Source of the DNA: Rhodamnia argentea
Lineage: Eukaryota; Streptophyta; Magnoliopsida; Myrtales; Myrtaceae
Assembly: GCF_020921035.1 (NCBI RefSeq)
Contig: NC_063152.1
Location: 24,998,887 to 25,062,886, forward strand
Direction of reading: 5' to 3'
DNA: 64,000 nt
Shown here: positions 1 to 11,400 of the stretch, one piece after another
Numbering within the stretch: position 1 is the stretch's first letter
Layout: each line of letters starts with the position of its first letter
Notes under the pieces: generated by a model
What the model saw: the letters and a program-made list of their open reading frames with translations, nothing else
Told to the model about the DNA's origin: nothing
The model's database searches: none
Position numbers and translations under genes: made by a program

Positions 1-1207
1 AGTCACATCCGAAAATATTCTTGTGATGGATCAACGTCCACCAAAGGTAGTCTGCTAGTGCATTTTTTATATCACGCTCATCCATTAGGGTTTTATAAAT
101 TCATGGTTATACTTGTTTGCCTAGTTGAGGTTTCATCGTTAATGATGTTAAACAATGAACAAGTTACATCAAACAATTAGTAGTCGTTCACATAAAATAA
201 GAACCCCACATCATATCCGGGAAAATTACGAAAAAATATATTAAATCTGTAGCAATTGTGTCAATTGAGTCTTAAACCTTTTGCATTTGTATTAATTTGG
301 TCCATCCGACCAGTCTTGGCCAAAAATCGTTGACATAGACACTGGCAATCCTATGTGGTGCTGGCGTGGACATTTTTAAATAATATTTGATGTTCGACTA
401 GAGGAAGAAAGAAGGGAAGAAAAAAAAAACAAAGAAAAAAAAAAAAAAGTAATAATGTTCGAACAAATATTAAATTAAAAAATTATCCACATCAGTGCTA
501 GCAGCGCTGCATAGAATGGCAGTGTCCATAACGGTGAATTCCGGCTAAAACTAGTTGGATGGATTAAACGAGCATAAATATAAAAGGTTTATGACTTAAT
601 TGACGAAAAAAAAAGAATTTTAGAATTGAATTGGTACAATTATAATAAGTTTAAGATTTTTTTGAAAATTCTCCCTTTAAAATTTTTAGGAGTTCGTTGA
701 TCATTGAAATAAATTCAGAGGTCAATTGAAATGAGTAGAGCGCACTTATGCACAATCCATTCACTCGCCTCATATGATACTTGTCTCATCATTTTATGAT
801 TGGCCTCAAATGTGGAGAATCCGAAGATTATGAAAGATGATGGCGTAATTCACCTCCCCCTTTCTTCTAAAATATGAAATAGGTTATAGCTCGTATATCA
901 ATTTTCTTATCTTTTTCATCAGAAATAACATTATATTTCATTCACTTCCTCGAAATATAAGAGATAAATATCGCAGTTCAATTGCAAACCAAAATAGATC
1001 CCACACAACTTGAAAATAAAACAAGCTCCAGATAGTTCGGATATCACTAACTTGCCAACAAATCTCAATGCAATAAAGGAGCTAGACCAACTCCATCCAT
1101 AATCGTGCAAAATTGCACATATCAGTAATTTCACACAGGATGCAATCCGAGAAACAGTTTCCAATCCAATGGCAGCTATTCCTTACTTTAAGAACATAAA
1201 GCACTTA
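1..1207. other. Gene-free left edge
   Basis: No coding exon is recognisable. The stretch is AT-rich and contains the foldback element described at 219-675. The remainder (about 680-1207) has only short open frames without domain similarity that I can see. Confidence 0.6.
219..675. repeat. Degenerate foldback element (family A)
   Basis: The left arm begins GGGAAAATTACGAAAAAA and the right arm, read on the minus strand, begins GGGAGAATTTTCAAAAAAA. Both arms continue into the phrases 'gag-tcttaaacctttt' and its complement, the hallmark of family A elsewhere in this window (2840-3473, 8028-8423). The centre is A/T-rich. No target duplication is visible, so the copy is older or the ends are slightly misplaced. 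Confidence 0.5.
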
Positions 1208-2314
1208 GGCTGCGTTTGGTTATTCGGATAAAACTCAGGATATGATATGTTTTATCATATCCTATATTTGGCGGTTGTAGCAGACATGATAAAGGGGGAT
1301 ATAGATGGCATATAGGGGGAATAAAATTATCCTTGGGGAGGGGGTGGAATAGATCCGGATAGGATTTCTCTTATCTATAACACTAGCACGGTCAATCCAC
1401 CCCCTCTTCGTAATGCCCCATCCGCCACACCCAGCCACCTCTCCGGTGAGAGGCTGCCTCTCCGGTTGCGGCGGGCGGTGTCTCCGGTGGCGGACTATCG
1501 CAGATTTGCCGGCGGAGGTAGATTTCAACTCTGAACCCAGCAATGAGCATATGTTTAGCTGCTGTTTACTCATGAAAAGGAAAATTGTTCAGAGAGATTG
1601 AAAAAAGTTTCTTACTGCAATAGAAATGAATTCTTCGTAAAACAAATGTAATTGGTGTGAACATCATTGTAGAATCATGTGGCAATGTCTTTTATGTTTG
1701 ACTGATTCTGATTACATTAAGTGCACGGGCAAGAATAGATCGAAAGCTGTTGCTTTGAGTGCTCTCCGACATGTTTCTCAAATTTGATTCACAAGAACGA
1801 AGCACTTCCTATTCTTTCATTTTTATTACTGGAGGGGTTCATTTGTGTCTGTTTTATGGGTCATTCTGCTTATAGGCGACAAGACACTTCAACATTTCGA
1901 ATCTTTTTTCAGATGATCAATCAAGACAAGACAAATATCATAATTCCGCCTAATTCCTTAAAAAAAAAAATCCGAACTTTAATTTCAATGGCTTGTCGGC
2001 TTGCCGTCACCTCTCGTCCCCATCACGGCAGCTCCTATGGCCATCCTCTCGAGCTCTGACCCGACGGCCGCGGGGAGCGGTTAAAGATCCGCCTCGTCGG
2101 CTCCGGAGAAGAGTCTCCAGATGATGCAAATCAAGAATCATTATATTGATATCTAGTTTTTATTATAAAAAAATGGATGTGATAGGATATAAAAATATTC
2201 TATTTTAAATTTGCAGTTTACCAAACAGCGGATAGGATATGATCAAATCCATGGATTTCTTATTATATCCTATCCAGTCTTATCCGCTAGAAATTCGGCC
2301 AATCAAACACAGCC
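1208..2314. mobile_element. PIF/Harbinger-like non-autonomous element with GC-rich interior
   Basis: The element starts GGCTGCGTTTGGTTATTCGG, and the right end read on the minus strand starts GGCTGTGTTTGATTGGCCGA, giving imperfect terminal inverted repeats. It is flanked on both sides by TTA (1205-1207 and 2315-2317), the 3-bp target duplication typical of PIF/Harbinger. Subterminal 'ggatatgat / atcctatcc' motifs are shared with 25674-26235. Inside are two GC-rich patches (about 1400-1530 and 1990-2120) unlike the AT-rich ends; these may be captured host DNA. No transposase is visible. Confidence 0.65.
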
Positions 2315-2317
2315 TTA

Positions 2318-2839
2318 GATCAACTTTTAAAAAAAAAAAAATCAGTTTGATTGATTGAATCAACTTTCCTTTTTCATATTGCAGAGGCACGAGCTTGGAG
2401 ACTCGGCTACTTGGGCATCCATGAAACACCATTCAAACTCTATGAATCAATTAAATCCAAATATTTGGCTTGTATAAATGACCCCGATCTAGAGCAATTT
2501 GTATGCAATTCGTGGAATTTGAACATGTGGCCCGATTGAATGACTTTCGTTGTCACCTTTCTAAAATAACAGCATGGAACCTTAGCTATGCGACGGCCAC
2601 AATCGAAATTGCAAATCGGTTTGTTGCCACTTGTTTTGAAAAGTTAAAGCTATCTACTCTCAACTTTATCAACCAAAAGTGCCATCTATTACGGGGAAGA
2701 ACATAAACACCTTTCCCAATCAGGTAAATTCGTCGGTACATATATAAGAACGAGCTATATAAGGGTTTATTTACTAACACTCAACATTACTTTACCTAAG
2801 TAATGTTCATATAACATTGCTATTCATATAACAAAATTG
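2318..2839. other. Gene-free spacer
   Basis: Only short unassigned open frames are present. Nothing recognisable before the TSD of the next element at 2831-2839. Confidence 0.5.
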
Positions 2840-3473
2840 GGGAAAAGTGTCAAACAAAAGTCCTAAATCTATTGCATTTGTGCTAATTCAATCATAAACC
2901 TTTTATTGGTGCCGGTTAAGTCCTAAACATTTTGTATTGGTGCTAATTTAATCATAAATCTTTTGCATTTCTATTAATTGAGTCAATCCGGCCAATTTTG
3001 GCCGAAAATTCGCTAACGTGGACGTCGATTGTCCTACGTGGCATTGCTAGAGTTGATATGGATATTTTTAAATATTATTTTAATATTTCAAAATAATTCT
3101 AATAATTTTTTAAATGATTGAGAAAAGAAAAAGAAGAAAAACCAAAATATTTATTAAAAATTATTTTAAATATTTTAAAATATCAACAAATATCCATGTC
3201 AGAGCTAGCCATGCTACGTATGACAATCGACATCCATGTTAGCGAATTTCAGGTCAAAATTGGTTGGATTTACTCAATTAACAGAAATACAAAAGTTTTA
3301 GGACTGAATTGGCACCAAAGCAAAAGGTTTAGAAGTGAATTAGCGCCAATAAAAGGTTTAAGACTGAATTGGAAGCAATGCAAAAGGTTTAGGAATAAAT
3401 TAGCACTAATAAAAGGTTCATGACTGAATTGGTACTAATACAATACATTTAGGACTTTTTTAACACTTTTCTT
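2840..3473. mobile_element. MULE-like foldback MITE (family A) with 9-bp TSD
   Basis: The element is flanked by a perfect 9-bp direct repeat ACAAAATTG (2831-2839 and 3474-3482), the target-duplication length of Mutator-like elements. The ends are inverted (GGGAAAAGTGT at left, AAGAAAAGTGT at right on the minus strand). Each arm contains several units of roughly 40 bases built on 'cctaaacctttt-gcat-ggtgccaatt', tandem in one arm and complementary in the other. The element is 634 bp and has no transposase frame. Family A relatives occur at 219-675 and 8028-8423 and, degraded, near 13670-13820, 42150-42480 and 42877-43285. Confidence 0.7.
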
Positions 3474-3482
3474 ACAAAATTG

Positions 3483-6350
3483 CGACGAGTTTCCTGTTGC
3501 GGTTTCGTTGATGAAAATGCTCTCGGAAAGGCAAGCATGATTAGACCCAAGAGGCAACAATGGTCGTCGGAAATACCTATGCTGTCCGCATTTTGACTCG
3601 TCATTAAGGAATTACCTAACCCACTTTGTAGTCTATAAGGAAAATCCATAGTGGAACTGACTGCTATTTTCTTTTCTTCGATAGGTAAATATTGTTATAC
3701 TGCAGAATTTCCAAGATATGGAGGAGTAATCCCGCTACAGCTCCTTTGGAAAACGACTGATAATGATTTAAGCGCTGAGAAGACAAGGATTAGAGATCTA
3801 ATCAAACAGGATAAGCACAGTACAGTATTTTTTATATGGTACATAGCCAGCGATTCATTACGACAGAGCCATTTTAATACTTTATTGTTAATGGTAAACT
3901 AGGATTAAATGAACTCTGTAACTTTGATTCTCTGATTATTATATATTTTTGTTCAAACTGAACTCCTTTTTGGCTTATCTAAAAAAAATTCCAATTGGGT
4001 TCTTTTGGTTGGTCATTTTCAATTACATTCATAATTACGTACACTGAATCGAGTGATGTTTTGCGTACTAAATTACATTAACTTACATAGCTTTATTGGC
4101 CGATTTATTCGTAACTTGATGGACGCAAATCCTTATCAATAATGTAGGCACAGAGGAGATACCAATTTCAAGATATAAATAATTTAAGAAAAGAGCAATT
4201 GAAAAATGATTCATAAAATTATGGAACTTAGCTGTTAATTTGAAAATGCAGTGATTCCATGTTGCCACAAATGTGATGATTTCACGCATTCAACTTGGAT
4301 CAAATACTAAATACCAAATTGGTCAACAAATACTATAATAATATACGCTCACTAAAGGTGATTGGTTTCAAGATGGGTAGATTCCAGGCCAAAAACTTGG
4401 AACCTACCATGTCGGGATAAGTTTTCAAATTTTGGAATCATGAACTGAACTAGTTAACCCTATTACCAGCCCAAATACCGGCCAATTCTTTATTTGTTTG
4501 TTTTCTATTTCATTTCACTATACTAAGACATTAGCGGGTGCCAGATCTTTGGTTATTCGAAAGCATGGGTTTAGGGACAATTTTGATTACCAATTTATAG
4601 GATTAACCAGAAGAGAAGGAAGACTATCATGTATGATCAAGAATACTCAAATCGCATAAATATAGCGAATCTCAGTGAAGTTATAAAAAAAAAAAAAACA
4701 ACAACAGCAGAATACCAGCTTTCTCCATTTCACAACTGTATAATGTAGGAAGAAGAAACATTTTGGACAAGATAGTTGGTCAAAAGAAAAGAAAATAAAA
4801 GACAACATGCCTTCACAATCTGTCAATCCAAGCTACAAATTTACACCAAATAAAGAGAGGTTGGTCCCATACAGACATTGGTTTTCAAATGACAATTGAA
4901 AGATGCTTGTCTGTTGCCAATAATTAGGAATGGAAGAGAAAATGGCCATTTTGAAGGCTTTCGTTACTCAACAAAGCCAGTTAGGTCCCTATTCAAAAGC
5001 AATTCGATACGATTCTACCCTAGAACATGACTTGGTAGAACTGATCATTTTAGGTCCTAAATCGGAAACCGAACCGGTCCTTGTATAAACTAGACTTGAA
5101 CCGATTGTTTAAGGCCGATTTAAGCCAATTCCCGGGTTGAATTGGCCCGGTTGCACATCCCTAATTGCACACACCTTGTCATAAAGCCCTCTATTGCAAA
5201 GATATGATAATTTTTTACCTACACTATGAAACACCTCGATGCTTTCAGAGTATAATTTCACACAGCAAAGTTGAGTTGAGCGACTATAAATGGAAAAAAG
5301 TTTACCTACACACTTTACATGTGAGTCCAACTGAAATGTACTACCATATGAGATAGGCTCCACGTGAGACCCACATAATCTCGGTGGATAAGAGTTGGGC
5401 TCACATAATCCGGCTACACCCAATACATGCTCTTAGAAACATGTTTCGAAAGCATTTAAAAGTCCCTTGATTAAATGAATTTTTTGTTTCTTTTTTTTTT
5501 TTTAATCACGGGAAATTCAAGAAGAGAACCAAATCTTCATCTCCTTTGGGGCATTGTGATGGTGTGCTAGTAGGAGACACACTAACGAATGGTACAATGT
5601 GGTGTAGTGCTTACCTATTTTTAACCACGAGAAAGCTGCAACAAGGCAAATAATAATATAGTCCCAAGCATGCATTTGCTTTGCCTTTCTTGTGTCTTGT
5701 GACTTTGTTTTACCGGTCGATTCCCCAGTGCACGAACCCCCAAGACAGACAAAAAACAACTGACGCTACAACACAGAAAGAGAGAGACAGAGAGAGAGAG
5801 ACTATGCCATGTTCATGTGTCATATGTGGAGATGTGTGAACTAGGTATTATTTACATGGGAAAATGGGAGAAGAACACAGGCAAAGCATTGACTTTGATT
5901 GGCGTATCTGGACATGTATTGTCAATTTCTCATACCGTATGTGGCCTTGCATGTCCCCTAATTTTGTGTTTTTTTTTTCTTTTTTGGACTTTTAATTATG
6001 TGGACAGGAAAATTTCTTTGGATTTTTTGAGTTGTACGGCCGAAATAATCCAATACCATCAAATTCAAATTTGCCCAAGAAAATGAGAGAAAATTAGTCA
6101 ATGATAAAAGAATGTCATCACAAGCAATGGCTAAAAATATAGTGAATTTGAGGGAGAAATAACAGAGAATTACCTGGCTAAGCATTGGGGGAGACAAGCC
6201 ATTGAACAAGGAGTACCCTTTTTTGTTGGTGAATGAGTGATTGAAGCTGCAAGATGACCTGATATGACGCCCTATAATTCATCTTAATGTGTAGCTAATT
6301 TTGGGACAAGTTTCTTGACCTAGCTTGCTAGGTCAAAAGTATGTTTTGGT
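3483..6350. other. Gene-free spacer, AT-rich
   Basis: I see no exon with recognisable similarity. Short A tracts (about 4685-4700) and T tracts (about 5485-5505) and a short purine-rich run (about 5775-5800) are present, but no structured repeat that I can define. Confidence 0.5.
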
Positions 6351-6626
6351 GAGTCAAAATTGAAACCCTTGAAACTTAAAAGAACACACATGATATGCAT
6401 TCTCATGTATTTTCGAAAAAACCAGAACTATGCAAGCTTGGGAGTATGTAAAAACCCATTTGAGATGTGGTATGATTGCATCGCGATGGAGTCAAAATTG
6501 AAACCCTTGAAACTTAAAAGAACACACATGATATGCATTCTCATGTATTTTCGAAAAAAACCAGAACTAGGCAAACTTGGGAGTATGTAAAAACCCATTT
6601 GAGATGCGGTGTGATTGCATCGTGAT
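6351..6626. repeat. Tandem duplication, 2 x 138 bp
   Basis: The unit starting GAGTCAAAATTGAAACCC at 6351 recurs at 6489. The two copies differ at only a few positions (for example 'actatgcaagc' against 'actaggcaaac') and by one extra A. The unit is not recognisably coding. High similarity suggests a recent local duplication. Confidence 0.85.
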
Positions 6627-7137
6627 GCCTCGGATGCGGTCTGTGCATCTGTTGCTTGATTCAACCTATGTTAAAATCTTTTGACACCATGTTAACTATA
6701 TCTTTGTTTTATGCGTAATAGACTGTAGTTCATCGAGTTCTCTGAATAAAATCAAAACAAGTCATTATGATTCAACTCTTACCAACCCCAAAAGCCAAGA
6801 TTCGTGCAAACTTCGCCGGATCGACCGAAAAACACCATTTGTAAAGACAACACAAACTACCCATCGATAGGTAAGCTTAGAAATCCAGACTATTCAGGTG
6901 AAAAGACTAAACAAAAAGAGAGAAGGGGGAGGGGGGAGAGGGGGAAAGGAAAACGAGAAACAGGTTTTAAATTGTGAGTTAATTACCAGATCATGCTGGC
7001 AGCTTCAGCCTCTCAAACCAACACACATGTATGCCCACGAGACCAGTCCCCAGAGAGACCAAACCCAGAAATGAGGAATCGAAGCAAGTGATGAAGGGTC
7101 TCAGCTCTTTGTTGGAAAGCCTTTAAAAGAAACCTTC

Positions 7138-7175
<38 letters not shown>

Positions 7176-8027
7176 ATTTATGATACCTAAGGATTGACAA
7201 AAGAAGGCACGAGGCGTGCATGTCTTTGGTTGGAAACCCTCGTGACTCTTCTTCCCCCTTTGGACATATATGTAAAGAAGCATTACTTTATTAATGTCAG
7301 AAAGAGATTTTTTTTTTTTTTTTTAAGGGCTCTTGAGACACGGTGTTCTGGTCCATCCAAATCAATCATCACACATTTGAGCAGCGTTATCAATTTAGGG
7401 AAAAAAATCTAAATAAATGATAACATTTCGAGAACGATGATTGGTATAGCTAAACATATACATATATGTCATGTTTCGAGAGCTCCTCAAAATGTCTCCC
7501 TTAAAGGCATGGTAGACGGTGTATTTAATGGCAAGTTTAGGTCATTACAGCTATTGATGCTGACTCTCTTCCTCTATAGGCTTAATATGAGGACAACATA
7601 ATTTGTAAATATGTAGAAAAAGGGGGACCGCTGGGGTCCTCTAAAAACATTAAGAAACGGTTTGAGCAGTTTGGTTAGAATTGATTGAGGAATCAAAAAG
7701 TAGTAATTGAAGGCGTGTATTGCTGTAAAGCTTCCACGAGAGCTCCTAAAAACTCATCATGAATAACAAAATGTATGTATGAGAGACATTATCATCACTA
7801 GGGAAGAGATATCATGAGAGGTTAATTGATTGCCCTAAGTCCTCTCTGGAGCTTTAACTTGCTTTATTTCTTCTCAATTTGTTTAATATATGTTTGTCAC
7901 ACATACATCTGCAAATTAATTATGAAAAGTTACGTGGGTCATCACAAAAATTAACATTTCGCCAGCCTTCCCTTTTTTTCCTTATATCTTCTCATCTGAA
8001 ATGTATGCTTGTCAAATCAATTAATTA
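6627..8027. other. Gene-free spacer
   Basis: Contains a purine-rich stretch at about 6905-6960 and a long (GA)n microsatellite at 7140-7172. No exon is recognisable. Confidence 0.5.
7140..7172. repeat. (GA)n microsatellite
   Basis: An uninterrupted run of about 16 GA dinucleotides in non-genic DNA. Confidence 0.9.
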
Positions 8028-8423
8028 GGGAGTGTCCAAAAAGTCATAAATCTATTGTACAGCGGCCAATTTAGTCCTAAACCTTTTAATTATGCCAATT
8101 GAGTCCTAAACATTTTGACGACTTGTCGGTTCAGTCATAAATCTTTCAATTATATCAATTTAGTCTTAAACCATTTAAAGATTTACAAATCTAGGCCTAA
8201 ACGTCCTAAGAATTTGCCAATATAATCATTTCCATCCGAATAATAGATTTAGGACTAATTTGGAAAATCTTCAAAAGGTTTACAATAAAATTAATTGAAA
8301 TGTTTATGACTGAATTGGTAAATCGTTAAAAATTTTAGGACTCAATTAGCACTATTAAAAGATTTAGGATTAAATTGGCCCTCGTATAATTTTAGGTTTA
8401 GTACTTTTTAGACAGTTATCCCC
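8028..8423. mobile_element. MULE-like foldback MITE (family A) with 9-bp TSD
   Basis: A second well-preserved family A copy. It is flanked by the direct repeat AATTAATTA (8019-8027 and 8424-8432). The left end reads GGGAGTGTCCAAAAAGT and the right end, on the minus strand, GGGGATAACTGTCTAAAAAG. The internal arms again carry complementary 'agtcctaaacctttt' units. The element is 396 bp and non-coding. Confidence 0.65.
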
Positions 8424-8432
8424 AATTAATTA

Positions 8433-11400
8433 TGAAAAGTTTTGTGGGTCATTCCAGAAATTCACACATATACATGGAATTTCCAGCAATAATGCAGAAG
8501 AATAATTATCACATTACCATCACAATTTATGAGAGAAGACTGTTAACCCAGGCCAGGTTGGTGGAATCAGTTGAGGGGCATCCTTTTGTCTTTAGCTTTG
8601 GGTGGTTCTTGTGTCTGTATGTGGTGTCCAGTGGCCTTTGACAAACAATGACATCTGGACAAAGCCCTAATGGAAGGAGAAAAGGACCACAACCTTATCA
8701 TTGTTTAATTAGTTGATTAAGGGGAGAGGAGACTTCACATGGCTTTGCTTTGTAGTTGAGCTCAAAGGGCTGAATCGCCCCCCATTTGATTAAGGTTGGT
8801 GGTAGTGGTGGTTGTGAATAAAGCAAATGCAAATTAGGGTTTTTCTTTTAGAGACTGCTTGAGGATTTTTTATTTTTTTTATTTTTTTTGGGCCCTTTCT
8901 CTTCCTTGAGGCCCCACCTGATGTGTTTTTTTTTTTATAATTATTATTATTTGGTTATTATCTCTGCTTTATAGATAGGGTTTTCAGATGCCTTTTGTTT
9001 GTCCCTCACCATCCACCATCTTTTCTGTTGATTAATTAGGAGCGGTGCAAAATCATTTAGATGAATCCATGGTCCTTATTGCCAGAATATAGAAGAAGTC
9101 CACTCTAGCCACATTTCACTGCTAAAGGAATTAGAAGGATGAGTCTTTCACCTAAATAATGCTTGAACTACAAAAACTCGGTCTTTCTCAATGCAATGAA
9201 TTACAATTTAAACCGTAGGAATATCTTTTACGCGACCAATATTGAGGGTGAAAAAATAAATTTGGCGATGTGGCAAGCTCCAAATTGGGGTTTTTAAACA
9301 CCTCTTCATAAACAATTTTCGTAAATCGTTCTTTACACCTCTAATTTTGTGGAATATTGCGAGTTTTGCTATGGCAAATTTAGAAAAGAGATGTCGAAGC
9401 GAACCCTGCCTAATTCGACAAGTCTCTGTGCACATCTTTTTCAACTCCAAGTTGATTGCCGGTCAATGTTGAAAGAAATATTGGAATATATAATATATTT
9501 AAAGTCAAGTGGAAAGACTAAAAACAAGAGGGTGTTAACAACTTGTTCAATGGGTAGTTCCTAACTTGTCCCCACCTTTGACCTTTCTATTCATTTTTCC
9601 TTCCATTGGTAAATGGATCGGTTGGTTCTCATGTCCACCTCACATCACACAAGAACAAATAAATAAGATTTAAGAACAGTCGATAGAACCATTGGGTCTT
9701 TTGGAATCTTTTTCACTTTCTTGCATAAAAAAGTAGGAGCAACTAAAGCAAGAGAGATTAGTTATATAGTTTCTATTCGACCCCATTAAAGCCCTACCTA
9801 AAACATTGGGAGCAACCCTCTTTTTCCCACCAAAAATTAAGATGAAAAATTTTGGAGGAGATTAGTCAAGATTCCCCATTTTTCAACGTTCTTTTCTTGA
9901 AGGTTTCACTTAAAAATTTTGAAAAAAGCAAAAGGAAATAGATCAGTGTCTCAGCAATTACCTTGTCGTCAGGGTAAAGCTAGGTTAGATCACCATCAAC
10001 TTGAAATAAACTAAGGAAATTCGAAAGAGATAATTAATAGGACAGCCCATGAAGGCTTTTCCTTTTTGTTCTTTTCTTGCTAAGACGAACCCTTGCAAGG
10101 GTTGGTGCAACCACCACCGATTGATTTGAAAAACTTGGGGCTTTCCAATTTTTGAAACCACTCGTATGATCTTTAGTGGCTGGATTAGTTTAATGAAAGG
10201 GGTGGTGAAGGACGGAGGTTATTAATTTAGTTTATCCTGTTACAGCTGACAAAAATGTATTTTGTATGGCCCTCCTCTGTGACCAAAGAAATTTGTTGAA
10301 CGACTTTTTGGTTATCTGATTAGAAAATCTGTTGTTGGCCTCCAAAAGATCGAGAATACAAGAGAATTGGAGAGGGGTTAGTGAGCTTATCAGGAGAATC
10401 TCGCTCGAGCAGATAGAATAGGCCGAGAATTTATGGAACTCGGCATGCCTGTTTCGAAAGAGTCAATCTTAAAAATCACAAAACAAAGCTAGAAATCACT
10501 TATCTATGCGTATTCGTGTGTGGGACTTTAACTAATCTCAAATATGCATACATTCGTCGACGTTCCTTAGGAGCTTCACCCTTCAACAACGGGGTTTTTT
10601 TGCTTTGATAAGTAAAGCGAAGATGAGAGCGGACAAAGGCATTAGTGAACAACATGTATGTAAGTGCGTATGCATTTTGGTATGCAAGAGTGAGGACCAT
10701 CCAAGGCACATTAGCATGATCCAAAATTTACAGCAAAGTCCCATACCACAGATTCGAACCCACCATCGAGCCACATGGACAGCTGGATATGCCCAGCAGC
10801 GTTGACCTTGAGACCTGTAAAATTACCTGAATAACACACTTTTCTCCACCTTGAGACCCGTGGATTATCCAAGGTGTACCCACGTGTAAACAACATTGTT
10901 CATGAGGATGCTGTCTCTCCCCTCCTAATTACTTGTAAGCATTAACGACTGCGCCAAATCGATTGGAGTCTTGAGCAAGTTCGTGGTGGAACAGCTGGTA
11001 GACGTGAGCCATCCACGGTTGGCAAATACCTATCACAGGCATGGACCAATGTTGGGAGCTTTTAATGAGCCCTGATTAACCTAAATTAGACGACTTTGGG
11101 GGGTCCACCCTAATGTGATTATGTCTTCATGTTTCCCATGTTGAGCATCCATGTGACATGCCCTAAAGATCTAGCTTGTGCATGGTGATCATGGCAAACA
11201 CGTTTTAGTTCCAATTCCACATCTAAAAGACAATGATTAAGAGACACAGATGAACCCATCAATCCATGATGGCTGCTTGGCAGTTTCCAAAAGTTTCTGT
11301 CCCTACAAACCATTACCTGACACCTGTGGTTAAGAAAAGATTTACAAGTTCACACTATGTTTTTGTGTGCCTACTACAGAATGTCGAAGAAATGTTTCTA

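Noticed and set aside
10745..10775. T-loop-like GGTTCGAATC motif
   Set aside because: No acceptor stem, anticodon arm or D-arm could be matched, so it is not a tRNA gene.
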